The translations under genes and the position numbers were made by a program. Below, piece by piece: positions 39,871 to 48,540 of a stretch of DNA of 64,000 nucleotides; position 1 is the first letter of the stretch, and each line of letters starts with the position of its first letter. The notes below the pieces were generated by a model. The model was not told the DNA's origin. It saw nothing but the letters and a program-made list of their open reading frames with translations, and made no database searches. The DNA is from Prevotella sp. (GTDB lineage Bacteria; Bacteroidota; Bacteroidia; Bacteroidales; Bacteroidaceae), in the NCBI GenBank assembly GCA_017645905.1, contig JAGCNO010000110.1:1-64000 (forward strand), read 5' to 3'.

Positions 39871-42615
39871 ATGGACGAGAATAAATATAACGCAGAGAAC
39901 ACAGAGAACGCAGAGGGCACGGAGCTGACAGAGGGGCACTCTGACTATAAGCCCGTCAACCGCTTCGATGCCTCGGTTGTTCACCACTTGAGCGGCATGT
40001 ACCAGAACTGGTTCCTGGACTATGCCTCTTATGTCATCCTGGAACGTGCCGTCCCCCATATCGAGGACGGTCTGAAGCCTGTACAGCGCCGCATCCTGCA
40101 CTCGATGAAGCGTATGGACGACGGCCGATATAACAAGGTGGCTAACATCGTGGGCCACACCATGCAGTTCCACCCTCACGGCGATGCCTCTATCGGCGAC
40201 GCCCTGGTGCAGTTAGGACAGAAGGACCTGCTCATCGACACACAGGGCAACTGGGGCAACATTCTCACCGGCGACAAGGCCGCTGCACCGCGATATATCG
40301 AGGCACGCCTGTCGAAGTTCGCCCTCGACACTGTCTTCAATCCCAAGACGACGGAGTGGCAGCTCTCCTACGACGGGCGCAACAAGGAGCCCATCACCCT
40401 GCCGGTGAAGTACCCGCTGCTGCTGGCTCAGGGAGCAGAGGGCATCGCCGTGGGTCTGTCGTCGAAGATTCTTCCCCATAACTTCTGCGAGATTTGCGAC
40501 GCTGCCGTCAGCTACCTGCACGGCGAAGAGTTCCACCTCTATCCCGACTTCCAGACGGGCGGTAGCATCGATGTCTCGAAATACAACGACGGCCAGCGCG
40601 GCGGCGTGCTGAAGGTTCGTGCCAAGATTGAGAAGCTGGACCAGAAGACGCTCGTCATACGCGACCTTCCCTTCTCCAAGACCGTAGACAGCCTCATAGA
40701 CAGCATCAAAAAGGCCATCGAGAAAGGCAAGATCAAGGCCCGCCACGTGGACGACCTGACATCGGCGACGGTGGAGATTCAGGTGCAGCTCATGCCTGGC
40801 ATATCGAGCGATAAGACCATCGACGCCCTCTATGCCTTCACCGACTGCGAGATAAGCATCTCGCCCAACTGCTGCGTCATCAAGGACCAAAAGCCGCAGT
40901 TCCTAACCATCAGCGACCTGCTGCGCGACAACGTGGAGCGAACGAAGGACCTCATCCGCCAGGAGTTAGAGATACGCAAGAACGAACTCTTGGAGCAGCT
41001 GCACTTCCAAAGCCTGGAGAAAATCTTCATCGAGGAGCGCATCTACAAGGACAAGAAATTCGAGCAGGCTCCCAACGTCGATGCTGTCTGCGAGCATATC
41101 GACGACCGTCTGACGCCCTACTACCCGCAGATGATTCGCGAGGTGACGAAGGACGACATCCTGAAGCTGCTGGAAATCAAGATGCAGCGCATCCTGAAGT
41201 TCAACAAGGACAAGGCCGACGAGCTGATGGCCCGCATCAAAGCCGAAATAGAGGAGATAGACCGCGACCTGGCCAACCTCGTCGAAGTCACCGCAGGCTG
41301 GTTCCAGTTCCTCAAGGATAAGTACGGCAAGGACCATCCTCGGATGACGGAGATACGCAACTTCGACACCATCGAGGCCGCCAAGGTGGCCGAGGCTAAC
41401 CAGAAACTCTACATCAACCGCTCGGAGGGATTCATCGGCACAGGACTGAAGAAGGACGAGTTCGTTTGCAACTGCTCCGACATCGACGACATCATCATCT
41501 TCTTCAAGGACGGCAAGTACAAGGTGGTGCGCGTGGCCGAGAAGCTCTTCGTGGGCAAGAACATTCAGTATGTGGGCGTGTTCAAGAAGAGCGACGTGCG
41601 TACTATATATAATGTGGTGTACCGCGACGGCAAGAGCGGCCCCAGCTACATCAAACGCTTCAACATCACCGGCATCACCCGTGACCGTGAGTACGACGTG
41701 ACACAGGGCAAGCCGGGATCGAGAATCCTCTACTTCACCGCCAACCCCAACGGCGAGGCAGAGGTCATCAAGGTGACGCTCGACGCCTCGGTACAGGCCA
41801 CCAATGCCCGTACCAACATCTTCATAGAGCGCTCGTTTGCCGATGTCATGATTAAAGGACGAGCTTCGAAGGGCAACCTGCTCACCAAAAAGCCCGTGCA
41901 CCGCATCACGCTGAAGTCACAGGGACACTCGACGCTTGGCGGACGCAAAGTGTGGTTCGACCCCGACGTGAACCGCCTGAACTACGACGAGCATGGACAA
42001 CTCTTGGGCGAGTTCTTCGACGACGACCAGATTCTCGTCGTACTCCGCAACGGTGACTTCTACCTCTCTAACTTCGACCTGAACAACCACTACGAGGAGA
42101 ACATCCTGCGCATTGAGAAATACGACGCCGGAAAGATCTGGACGGCCGTGCTCTTCGATGCCGACAATCAGGGCTATCCCTACCTGAAGCGTTTCCTCAT
42201 GGAGGCCTCGAAGCGCAAGCAGAACTTCATTGGCGACAATCCTACCTCTCGCCTCGTCCTGCTCTCCGACCAGGTCTATCCGCTCATCCGCGTCGCCTAT
42301 GGCGGTGCCGATGCTGCCCGTGGCATTGAGGAAATCGACGCCGAGCAGTTCGTCGCCGTCAAGGGCTACAGGGCCAAAGGAAAGCGCATCAGCACATGGC
42401 AGATAGAGAGCATCGAGGAGCTGGAGCCACAGCGCTGGCCAGAGGTTCCTGAAGAACCTGAGTCTCCGGACAATCCGGAATCTCCGGAAACTCCGGATAA
42501 CCCGGAAAATCCAGGAACTCCGGCCGCTCCCTCCGAGGACCTCGACCCTGATGCCGGCAAAAGCCAGCGCCAAATCATTGACGAGATGACCGGCCAACTG
42601 AGTTTCGACTTTTGA
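39871..42615 (+). CDS. parC: DNA topoisomerase IV subunit A (ParC/GyrA family)
   Basis: A 914-residue type II topoisomerase subunit that cleaves and rejoins DNA for chromosome decatenation. The catalytic tyrosine is about Y142 (AAAPRYIEARLS); the quinolone-region sequence HPHGDASIGDALVQLGQ and the start VPHIEDGLKPVQRRILHSM are clear. The C-terminal domain is irregular rather than showing the gyrase GQRG box, which supports ParC over GyrA. The N-terminus (YNAENTENAEGTEL) and C-terminus (PESPDNPESPETPDNPEN...) carry low-complexity tracts from 9-bp repeats. parE is not in the window. Confidence 0.92.
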   Translation: MDENKYNAENTENAEGTELTEGHSDYKPVNRFDASVVHHLSGMYQNWFLDYASYVILERAVPHIEDGLKPVQRRILHSMKRMDDGRYNKVANIVGHTMQFHPHGDASIGDALVQLGQKDLLIDTQGNWGNILTGDKAAAPRYIEARLSKFALDTVFNPKTTEWQLSYDGRNKEPITLPVKYPLLLAQGAEGIAVGLSSKILPHNFCEICDAAVSYLHGEEFHLYPDFQTGGSIDVSKYNDGQRGGVLKVRAKIEKLDQKTLVIRDLPFSKTVDSLIDSIKKAIEKGKIKARHVDDLTSATVEIQVQLMPGISSDKTIDALYAFTDCEISISPNCCVIKDQKPQFLTISDLLRDNVERTKDLIRQELEIRKNELLEQLHFQSLEKIFIEERIYKDKKFEQAPNVDAVCEHIDDRLTPYYPQMIREVTKDDILKLLEIKMQRILKFNKDKADELMARIKAEIEEIDRDLANLVEVTAGWFQFLKDKYGKDHPRMTEIRNFDTIEAAKVAEANQKLYINRSEGFIGTGLKKDEFVCNCSDIDDIIIFFKDGKYKVVRVAEKLFVGKNIQYVGVFKKSDVRTIYNVVYRDGKSGPSYIKRFNITGITRDREYDVTQGKPGSRILYFTANPNGEAEVIKVTLDASVQATNARTNIFIERSFADVMIKGRASKGNLLTKKPVHRITLKSQGHSTLGGRKVWFDPDVNRLNYDEHGQLLGEFFDDDQILVVLRNGDFYLSNFDLNNHYEENILRIEKYDAGKIWTAVLFDADNQGYPYLKRFLMEASKRKQNFIGDNPTSRLVLLSDQVYPLIRVAYGGADAARGIEEIDAEQFVAVKGYRAKGKRISTWQIESIEELEPQRWPEVPEEPESPDNPESPETPDNPENPGTPAAPSEDLDPDAGKSQRQIIDEMTGQLSFDF
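39885..39925. repeat. 9-bp repeat in the 5' end of parC
   Basis: ACGCAGAGA, ACACAGAGA, ACGCAGAGG, read as NAENTENAEG before the conserved start of the enzyme. Confidence 0.7.
42449..42532. repeat. Proline-rich 9-bp repeat in the 3' end of parC
   Basis: CCGGACAAT, CCGGAATCT, CCGGAAACT, CCGGATAAC-type units of 9 bp, encoding an x-P-x series between the C-terminal domain and the final conserved KSQRQIIDEMTGQLSFDF. Confidence 0.7.
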
Positions 42616-42637
42616 ATAACTACTAATCATAACAACA

Positions 42638-45600
42638 ATGAAAGCAAAAAAACTAATCTTAGGACTTATGTTAAGTCTGGCGGCATGTCTTGACACCACC
42701 GCCCAGCAACTGGCCTTCCCCGAGGCTCAGGGATGGGGACGCTTTGCCACCGGCGGACGAACGGGCAAGGTGTACCATGTTACTAACCTCAATGACAGCG
42801 GCACTGGCTCGTTAAGAGATGCTGTAAGCCAGCCGAACCGCATCGTCGTGTTCGACGTTAGCGGCGTTATCCGTATCAACTCGCGTCTTGTCTTTAAGAG
42901 CAATATCACCGTTGCCGGACAGACGGCTCCCGGCGAGGGCATCACCGTCTATGGCGATGGTATGTCGTGCTCGGGTGCTAACAATGTCATTATCCGTTAT
43001 ATGCGTTTCCGCATGGGTGCGGTGGGCTCGAAGGATGCTGACTGTGGTGGACTGGCCAATGGCGGCAATATGATTTTCGACCACTGCTCGTTTTCATGGG
43101 GGCAGGACGAGAATTTCTCTATCAACTGGGACAACAAAGGCACGGCCCCACACGACATCACCATCCAGAACAGTATCGTGGGGCAAGGGCTGATGCAGCA
43201 CTCCGCCGGTGGGCTCATCCAGGCCGACAACATTACGATGTACCGTGTGCTGCTCTGCGACAACAAGACCCGCAATTTCAAGGTAAAGGGCCGTCACCAG
43301 TACGTGAACAACATCGTCTACAACTGGAGCACTTACGCCTACGAGATGGGCGGCGAGTCGTCGGGCGAGTCGTTTGCCAACGCCGTGGGCAACCTCTTCA
43401 TCAACGGCAATTCCACCAGCACGTCGTCCAACGGCTTCTCCGGCGGCAACTCCAGCTTCCATTTCTATGGCGACGACAACTGGCAGGACCGCAACAAGGA
43501 TGGTGTGTACAATCCGACACTCTTCACCGGCGACGGCGGCGGCGACCGCAAGAGCCAGCCCTACGACTACCCCGCGCTGGAGACATGGAGCGGCAAGGAC
43601 CTCGTGGAGAAGCTGCTGCCCGACGTGGGAGCCTCCCTACCCTACCGCGACCTGGCCGACTGCTACATGGTCGACGAGGTGCTCAGCTTCGGCAAGAAAG
43701 GCAAGCTCATCACCAACGAGAACGAGCTGCCCATCGGCGTGCCCACCTCATGGCCCTGGTTCAAGGGTACGAAGCCGCAGGACACCGACGGCGACGGCAT
43801 GCCCGACGAATGGGAGATAGACAATGCCACCGACCCCGCTGTGGACGATGCCATGGAGCTGCGCGACAACGGCTACACCAACATCGAGAACTACATCAAC
43901 AGCATCACTATCGAGGACCGGCAGTTCTTCCTCCGCGCTCCCATGCTGCTCTCGCTGCAGAGTGCCACCACCAGCAGCCTCACGCTGCAGTGGGCCGACT
44001 ATTCGGACAACGAGGACGGCTTCATCGTCGAGATGCAGCAAGACGGCTCGTTCGTAGAAAAAGGACGCACCAAGGCTAATGTCACGACCTTTACAATCAG
44101 CGGCGACGAGCTGAAGCCCGGCTCTCCCTATCAGGTGCGCGTCTGTGCCTTCAAGGACGACCAGCTCTCTGACTACACTGCAACTCTTACCGTTAAGACC
44201 CGTCCCGAGCAGGTGGACATCATTGACTGCGACACCTTCACCGGCGATGGCGACGGCGAATGGCTTATCGCTCCCACGGAGGACACGACTATCACCCTCG
44301 ACGAGGCCACGCCGAAGACCGCCGTCGTAGTACGCTCCGATGCCAATGTCACCATCGGCGGTGACGGCTACATCAGCGGCTCGGCCTCGCTCAACAAGAC
44401 TGGCGAGGGCACGCTGACCATCGCCACTGCCCAGCAGTACGAAGGCCCCACGGTGCTACATCAGGGCACCTATGAGTTCCAAACATTGCGCAACGGCGGC
44501 ATTGCCAGCGGACTGGGCATGAGCCAAGAGTTTGCACAGAACTGGGTCATGGACGGCGGCACATATAGGTACACCGGCTTCACCGTCTCCACTAACCGCT
44601 CAGCAACACTCTACAGTGATACCCACTTCGATATTACTAACAAGAGTACCACCGTCACCATGAATGGCTCCTTCGAGGGACAGGGCAACCTCATCATCGG
44701 TGGCGAAGGCACCATGTCCGTTAACACCACCAATTTCTTCAAGTTCGATGGCGACCTGCGCCTTGAGGGCGGCACCGTGAAGCTGGCCACAAAGGAGGTC
44801 AGCGACGCGGGCCTCGGCACGGCCTCTCAACTGGTGATGGCCGGAGGCACCTTCACGAACGTTGGCAAGAACGAAGCAGCAGTGACCTTCAACTTCCCCA
44901 TCGTGGCAGTTCCAGGCACCACGTCAACCCTCAACTTCGACCGCTGGAACACCAACAAGTGTAACGTCAGCGGCACAGGCACCCTGCAATGGGGCGTCTG
45001 CTATCTGCGCGAATACATTGAGGGCAACTGGGACAACTTCACCGGACAGCTCATCGTCACCAGCACCGGCAACTACGGCACTAACCGCCAGTTTGCCATC
45101 CGCAACGGCGTGGGCATCAAGAACGCCACCATATACCTCAAGTCGGGAACGGCCATCAACGGGGCCAAGAACGAATCGACCTACTACCTCGGCGGTCTCT
45201 CAGGCGACAGCGGTTCCAAGCTCTCGGGCTTCAACGTGAAGGCCAAGGGCAGCGGCACATGGGTTGTAGGCGGTGCCAACACCAACGAGACCTTCCGCGG
45301 TGTCATCGACAACAACGACCAGGCCGGCTCGCACCCCGGAACCACCAGCATACAGAAGCAGGGCACCGGTGAATGGCGCCTCACGGGCAACAATGTCTAC
45401 GCCGGTACGACCATCGTCGGTGGCGGTAAGCTTATCGTCAACGGCACACACTCCGGCACGGGCGCCGTCACCGTCCGCACAGGAGCCACGTTGGCCGGAA
45501 CAGGATCCCTGGCTGCAGCCGTCACTGTTAACACCGGAAGCTTCCTGCAGGCCGGCGACACCCTTGTCAACGAGCGTGGTCTGACCTTCAACAGCACGCT

Positions 45601-46666
45601 GAAGCTCAACGGAACGGCAACACTCATCGTGCCCGCCGACCGTACCAAGAGCAACACCATTTCCCTCAAGGGCACCACCACCATCGCCACAACCGCCACC
45701 TTGCAGATAGACTTCGACGAATCACCCTACGACAAGACGGAGTACAAAATCTTCAACCTCAACGGCGGAACCATCACCGGCACCTTCAAGCAAATCCTGC
45801 CTGAGACACCCGGCGAAGGCCAGACCTGGGACACCACCGAACTCTACACCAACGGCGTTTTGAAGGTGGTAGGCGGCGAGCAGAACCCCGACGAGCAGAG
45901 CCAGGTGGACCCGCCCGCTGGCGAGACCAAGACCGCCTTGCTGGCATGGGGAAACATGAGCGCCAAGAGCTACGACAACAGCTCGTACAACAACATGATG
46001 GTCGGCGCAGAGAACGATGAGGCCTACGGCTTCTCGCTCGTCTGCATCGGCAACCTCCAGAAGTCCTATTCCTCGGCCGGCACACCCAAGCTGAAGATTC
46101 CCTACAACGGCGAAATTTTGGAGCGCACCGCCATCAAGTGCAGCAACGGTGCACAGAACGCCATATTCCTCCCCGAGGGCGCCAAGGCCACAAAGCTCAT
46201 CATCTACAGCATCACCGGCACCAACGCCAGCAACCGCACCAGCTACTGGAAAGAGGTGGCCGGAAAGACCTACACCGAGGAGACTGCCACACTCATTGAC
46301 CTTGACGCACCACGCGACAATCCTAATGCCATCAGCTTCACCCTCGACAACGTTGAGAACCAGGTAACTTTCACCAATACCGGCGAGCAGCAGTGCGTCA
46401 TCCTCTACCTCGAATACCACTATGGCGGCAATGCCATCAAAGGCGATGTCAACGGTGACGGCACTGTCGACGTGGCCGACATCGGCGCCGTCATTGACGT
46501 CATGGCAGGAGTGTCGGGGATTTCAAACACCCTCCAGCAGGCAGCCGACGTCAATGGTGACGGCGCAGTCGACGTGGCCGATATCGGCGCCATCATCGAC
46601 ATCATGGCAGCCAACGCCAGACGTGCACAAAACCAGTCTCAGACTTTAGACCGTTTAGACCTATAG
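42638..46666 (+). CDS. Secreted pectate lyase (PL1-like) fused to autotransporter-type strand repeats and dockerin-like tail
   Basis: 1342 residues. The signal region MKAKKLILGLMLSLAACLDTTAQ can be read as type I (after TTAQ) or lipoprotein (LAAC). Residues about 25-430 are a pectate-lyase beta-helix: AFPEAQGWGRFATGGRTGKV, LNDSGTGSLRDAV, VIIRYMRFRMG, DHCSFSWGQDENFSI, NIVYNW. A calcium-type loop DTDGDGMPDEWE and an FN3 domain follow. From about 570 to 1010 are autotransporter-associated strand repeats (LTGNNVYAGTTIVGGGKLIV, GTGAVTVRTGATLAGTGSLA). The end carries two dockerin loops (GDVNGDGTVDVADIGAVIDV; ADVNGDGAVDVADIGAIIDI) and a 16-residue tail. Expected role: pectin backbone cleavage outside the cell. 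It starts 22 bp after parC. Confidence 0.85.
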   Translation: MKAKKLILGLMLSLAACLDTTAQQLAFPEAQGWGRFATGGRTGKVYHVTNLNDSGTGSLRDAVSQPNRIVVFDVSGVIRINSRLVFKSNITVAGQTAPGEGITVYGDGMSCSGANNVIIRYMRFRMGAVGSKDADCGGLANGGNMIFDHCSFSWGQDENFSINWDNKGTAPHDITIQNSIVGQGLMQHSAGGLIQADNITMYRVLLCDNKTRNFKVKGRHQYVNNIVYNWSTYAYEMGGESSGESFANAVGNLFINGNSTSTSSNGFSGGNSSFHFYGDDNWQDRNKDGVYNPTLFTGDGGGDRKSQPYDYPALETWSGKDLVEKLLPDVGASLPYRDLADCYMVDEVLSFGKKGKLITNENELPIGVPTSWPWFKGTKPQDTDGDGMPDEWEIDNATDPAVDDAMELRDNGYTNIENYINSITIEDRQFFLRAPMLLSLQSATTSSLTLQWADYSDNEDGFIVEMQQDGSFVEKGRTKANVTTFTISGDELKPGSPYQVRVCAFKDDQLSDYTATLTVKTRPEQVDIIDCDTFTGDGDGEWLIAPTEDTTITLDEATPKTAVVVRSDANVTIGGDGYISGSASLNKTGEGTLTIATAQQYEGPTVLHQGTYEFQTLRNGGIASGLGMSQEFAQNWVMDGGTYRYTGFTVSTNRSATLYSDTHFDITNKSTTVTMNGSFEGQGNLIIGGEGTMSVNTTNFFKFDGDLRLEGGTVKLATKEVSDAGLGTASQLVMAGGTFTNVGKNEAAVTFNFPIVAVPGTTSTLNFDRWNTNKCNVSGTGTLQWGVCYLREYIEGNWDNFTGQLIVTSTGNYGTNRQFAIRNGVGIKNATIYLKSGTAINGAKNESTYYLGGLSGDSGSKLSGFNVKAKGSGTWVVGGANTNETFRGVIDNNDQAGSHPGTTSIQKQGTGEWRLTGNNVYAGTTIVGGGKLIVNGTHSGTGAVTVRTGATLAGTGSLAAAVTVNTGSFLQAGDTLVNERGLTFNSTLKLNGTATLIVPADRTKSNTISLKGTTTIATTATLQIDFDESPYDKTEYKIFNLNGGTITGTFKQILPETPGEGQTWDTTELYTNGVLKVVGGEQNPDEQSQVDPPAGETKTALLAWGNMSAKSYDNSSYNNMMVGAENDEAYGFSLVCIGNLQKSYSSAGTPKLKIPYNGEILERTAIKCSNGAQNAIFLPEGAKATKLIIYSITGTNASNRTSYWKEVAGKTYTEETATLIDLDAPRDNPNAISFTLDNVENQVTFTNTGEQQCVILYLEYHYGGNAIKGDVNGDGTVDVADIGAVIDVMAGVSGISNTLQQAADVNGDGAVDVADIGAIIDIMAANARRAQNQSQTLDRLDL

Positions 46667-46726
46667 AAAGAACGGCTTATTCGGATAGAAAGAACGGCTT
46701 ATTCTGGTAGAAAGAACGGCTCTTTC
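46666..46726. repeat. 22-bp repeat array 5, three units
   Basis: Units at 46666, 46688 and 46710 (GAAAGAACGGCTTATTC and close variants), exactly 22 bp apart, all forward. The first unit begins with the last base of the pectate lyase stop codon. Confidence 0.9.
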
Positions 46727-46735
46727 TCAAACTCC

Positions 46736-46793
46736 TTAAAGTCCCTCCCCCAAACGCCCCTCTCTAAACAGGGGTTGGGAGAGGGACTTTAAA
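46736..46793 (+). terminator. Long GC-rich hairpin after the pectate lyase gene
   Basis: TTAAAGTCCCTCCCCCAA pairs with TTGGGAGAGGGACTTTAA, with an inner CCCCT/AGGGG stem. Typical of a strong terminator; same sequence class as the palindromes inside the two glycosyltransferase genes. Confidence 0.8.
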
Positions 46794-46840
46794 TTTTGTT
46801 AAAAGTGCAGGGGCAGCACGTCTGTAACGCGGAAAATACG

Positions 46841-46848
46841 TACCTTTG
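46841..46848 (+). promoter_or_regulatory. -7 element of the S41 protease gene
   Basis: TACCTTTG, 52 bp before the ATG. No clear TTTG at 19-21 bp upstream. Confidence 0.5.
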
Positions 46849-46870
46849 CGCCATGAGCGGCCTTTGGCCT

Positions 46871-46909
46871 AAATGAGAAATGAGAAATGAAAAATGAAAA
46901 ATGAAAAAT
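46871..46909. repeat. Heptamer repeat that contains the S41 protease start codon
   Basis: AAATGAG, AAATGAG, AAATGAA, AAATGAA, AAATGAA, AAATAA: 7-bp period. Several ATG codons in different frames lie in the tract, and the gene start (ATGAAAAATAACCGC) is the last of them. Confidence 0.88.
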
Positions 46910-48532
46910 AACCGCCTCTCTCCCCTGTGGCTCGCGCTGAGCGCCGTCATAGGCATAGTCATAGGCACGTTCTATGCCAACCACTTCTCGGGCAACCGTC
47001 TGAGCATCATCAATTCGGGCAGCAACAAGCTGAATAACCTGCTCTACATCGTCGACGACCAGTATGTCGACACAGTGAACATGGGCGACCTTGTGGAGAA
47101 GGCCGTGCCGCAGATACTGGCCGAGCTGGACCCGCACTCCGTCTACATCAGTGCGAAGGACGTGCAGTCTGCCAACGACGACCTCCGCGGTTCGTTCTCA
47201 GGGGTGGGCATCGAGTTCACCATCCGTCAGGACACGCTGCGTGTGCAGGGTGTCATACCAGGAGGACCGGCTGAGGAGGCCGGCATGGTGGCGGGCGACA
47301 AGATTATCACCGTCGACGACTCGGTCTTCACCGGCAAGAACCTCACCAGCGACATGGCCATGCACCGGCTGAAAGGCCCTGAGGGCACGAAGGTGAAGCT
47401 CGGCATCATGCGCTACGGCGAGAAGGAGCCGCTGGAGATTGTCGTCACACGTGGCGAGATTCCCATGAACAGCGTCACTGCCGCCTATATGCTTGACGAC
47501 AAGACTGGCTATATCAAACTGAAGAACTTCGGCGAAAACACCTACTACGAGATGCTCGTCGCCCTTGCCCAGCTGGCTCAGGAGGAGTTCCAGCAGCTGG
47601 TCATCGACCTGCGCGGCAACACCGGCGGATACCTGCAGTCGGCCGTGCAGATTGCCAACGAGTTCCTGCCCCGCCAGAAGCTCATCGTCTACACCGAGGG
47701 CCGTAACTCACCACGTGAGGACTACCGCAGCGACGGCCGTGGCAGCTATCAGCAGCTGCCCCTCGTGGTGCTTATCGACGAGGTGTCGGCATCGGCATCG
47801 GAGATTCTCGCCGGAGCCATACAGGACAACGACCGAGGCACCATCATCGGTCGCCGTTCCTACGGTAAGGGACTGGTGCAGAAACCTATAGAGTTTGGCG
47901 ACGGCTCGGTGATGCGACTGACCATAGCCCGCTACTATACGCCGTCGGGACGTTGCATACAGAAGCCCTACACCAGCGGATCGGACAAGGACTACGAGGA
48001 AGACCTGCTGACACGCTACCAGCACGGCGAGTTCTTCTCGCTTGACAGCATCAAGCACACAGGGCCGGAGTATCACACAAGTAACGGAAGGCCGGTCTAT
48101 GGAGGCGGCGGCATCACGCCCGACATCTTTGTGCCCGAGGACACCACTGACTACACCTCTTACTATAAAGAGGCCTCGATGACGGGACTGATTCTGCAGT
48201 TCGGATATGAATATACCGACCAGCACCGCACGGAAATGGGCGCATATACTGACCTGGAGGCGCTCGTCAGATACCTGAAGAAGCAGCGGCTCGTAGATCA
48301 GTTTGCCAACTTCGCCGACAAGCACGGCCTAAAGCGCCGCAACCTGATGATTCAGCGCAGCTACCACCTCCTTGACCAGTATGTCACCAGCCGCGTTGTC
48401 TACGGCATGCTCGACGAGGCCGCTCTCATAGAATATCTCAACCAGGACGACAACGCTATCCGCCAGGCACTCAGCGTCTTCGCCAAGGGCGAGGCTTTCC
48501 CCCAAGCGAGCGCTGCGCTAAATGAGAAATGA
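46901..48532 (+). CDS. S41-family carboxy-terminal processing protease (CtpA/Tsp-like)
   Basis: A 543-residue periplasmic protease with an N-terminal anchor (LSPLWLALSAVIGIVIGTFYAN), a PDZ domain at about 95-180 (GSFSGVGIEFTIRQDTLRVQ ... GGPAEEAGMVAGDKI) and the S41 catalytic core: the strand VIDLRGNTGGYLQSA, catalytic Ser in VSASASEILAGA, and Lys in RRSYGKGLVQ. It probably trims or degrades envelope proteins from the C-terminus. Start and stop both lie in heptamer repeats; the stop TGA is followed after 3 bp by the next gene's ATG. Confidence 0.92.
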   Translation: MKNNRLSPLWLALSAVIGIVIGTFYANHFSGNRLSIINSGSNKLNNLLYIVDDQYVDTVNMGDLVEKAVPQILAELDPHSVYISAKDVQSANDDLRGSFSGVGIEFTIRQDTLRVQGVIPGGPAEEAGMVAGDKIITVDDSVFTGKNLTSDMAMHRLKGPEGTKVKLGIMRYGEKEPLEIVVTRGEIPMNSVTAAYMLDDKTGYIKLKNFGENTYYEMLVALAQLAQEEFQQLVIDLRGNTGGYLQSAVQIANEFLPRQKLIVYTEGRNSPREDYRSDGRGSYQQLPLVVLIDEVSASASEILAGAIQDNDRGTIIGRRSYGKGLVQKPIEFGDGSVMRLTIARYYTPSGRCIQKPYTSGSDKDYEEDLLTRYQHGEFFSLDSIKHTGPEYHTSNGRPVYGGGGITPDIFVPEDTTDYTSYYKEASMTGLILQFGYEYTDQHRTEMGAYTDLEALVRYLKKQRLVDQFANFADKHGLKRRNLMIQRSYHLLDQYVTSRVVYGMLDEAALIEYLNQDDNAIRQALSVFAKGEAFPQASAALNEK

Positions 48533-48540
48533 GAAATGAG
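48519..48540. repeat. Heptamer repeat at the S41 protease/GH43 junction
   Basis: Three AAATGAG units. The TGA of the second unit is the protease stop and the ATG of the third is the GH43 start, so the repeat itself forms the gene junction. Confidence 0.85.
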
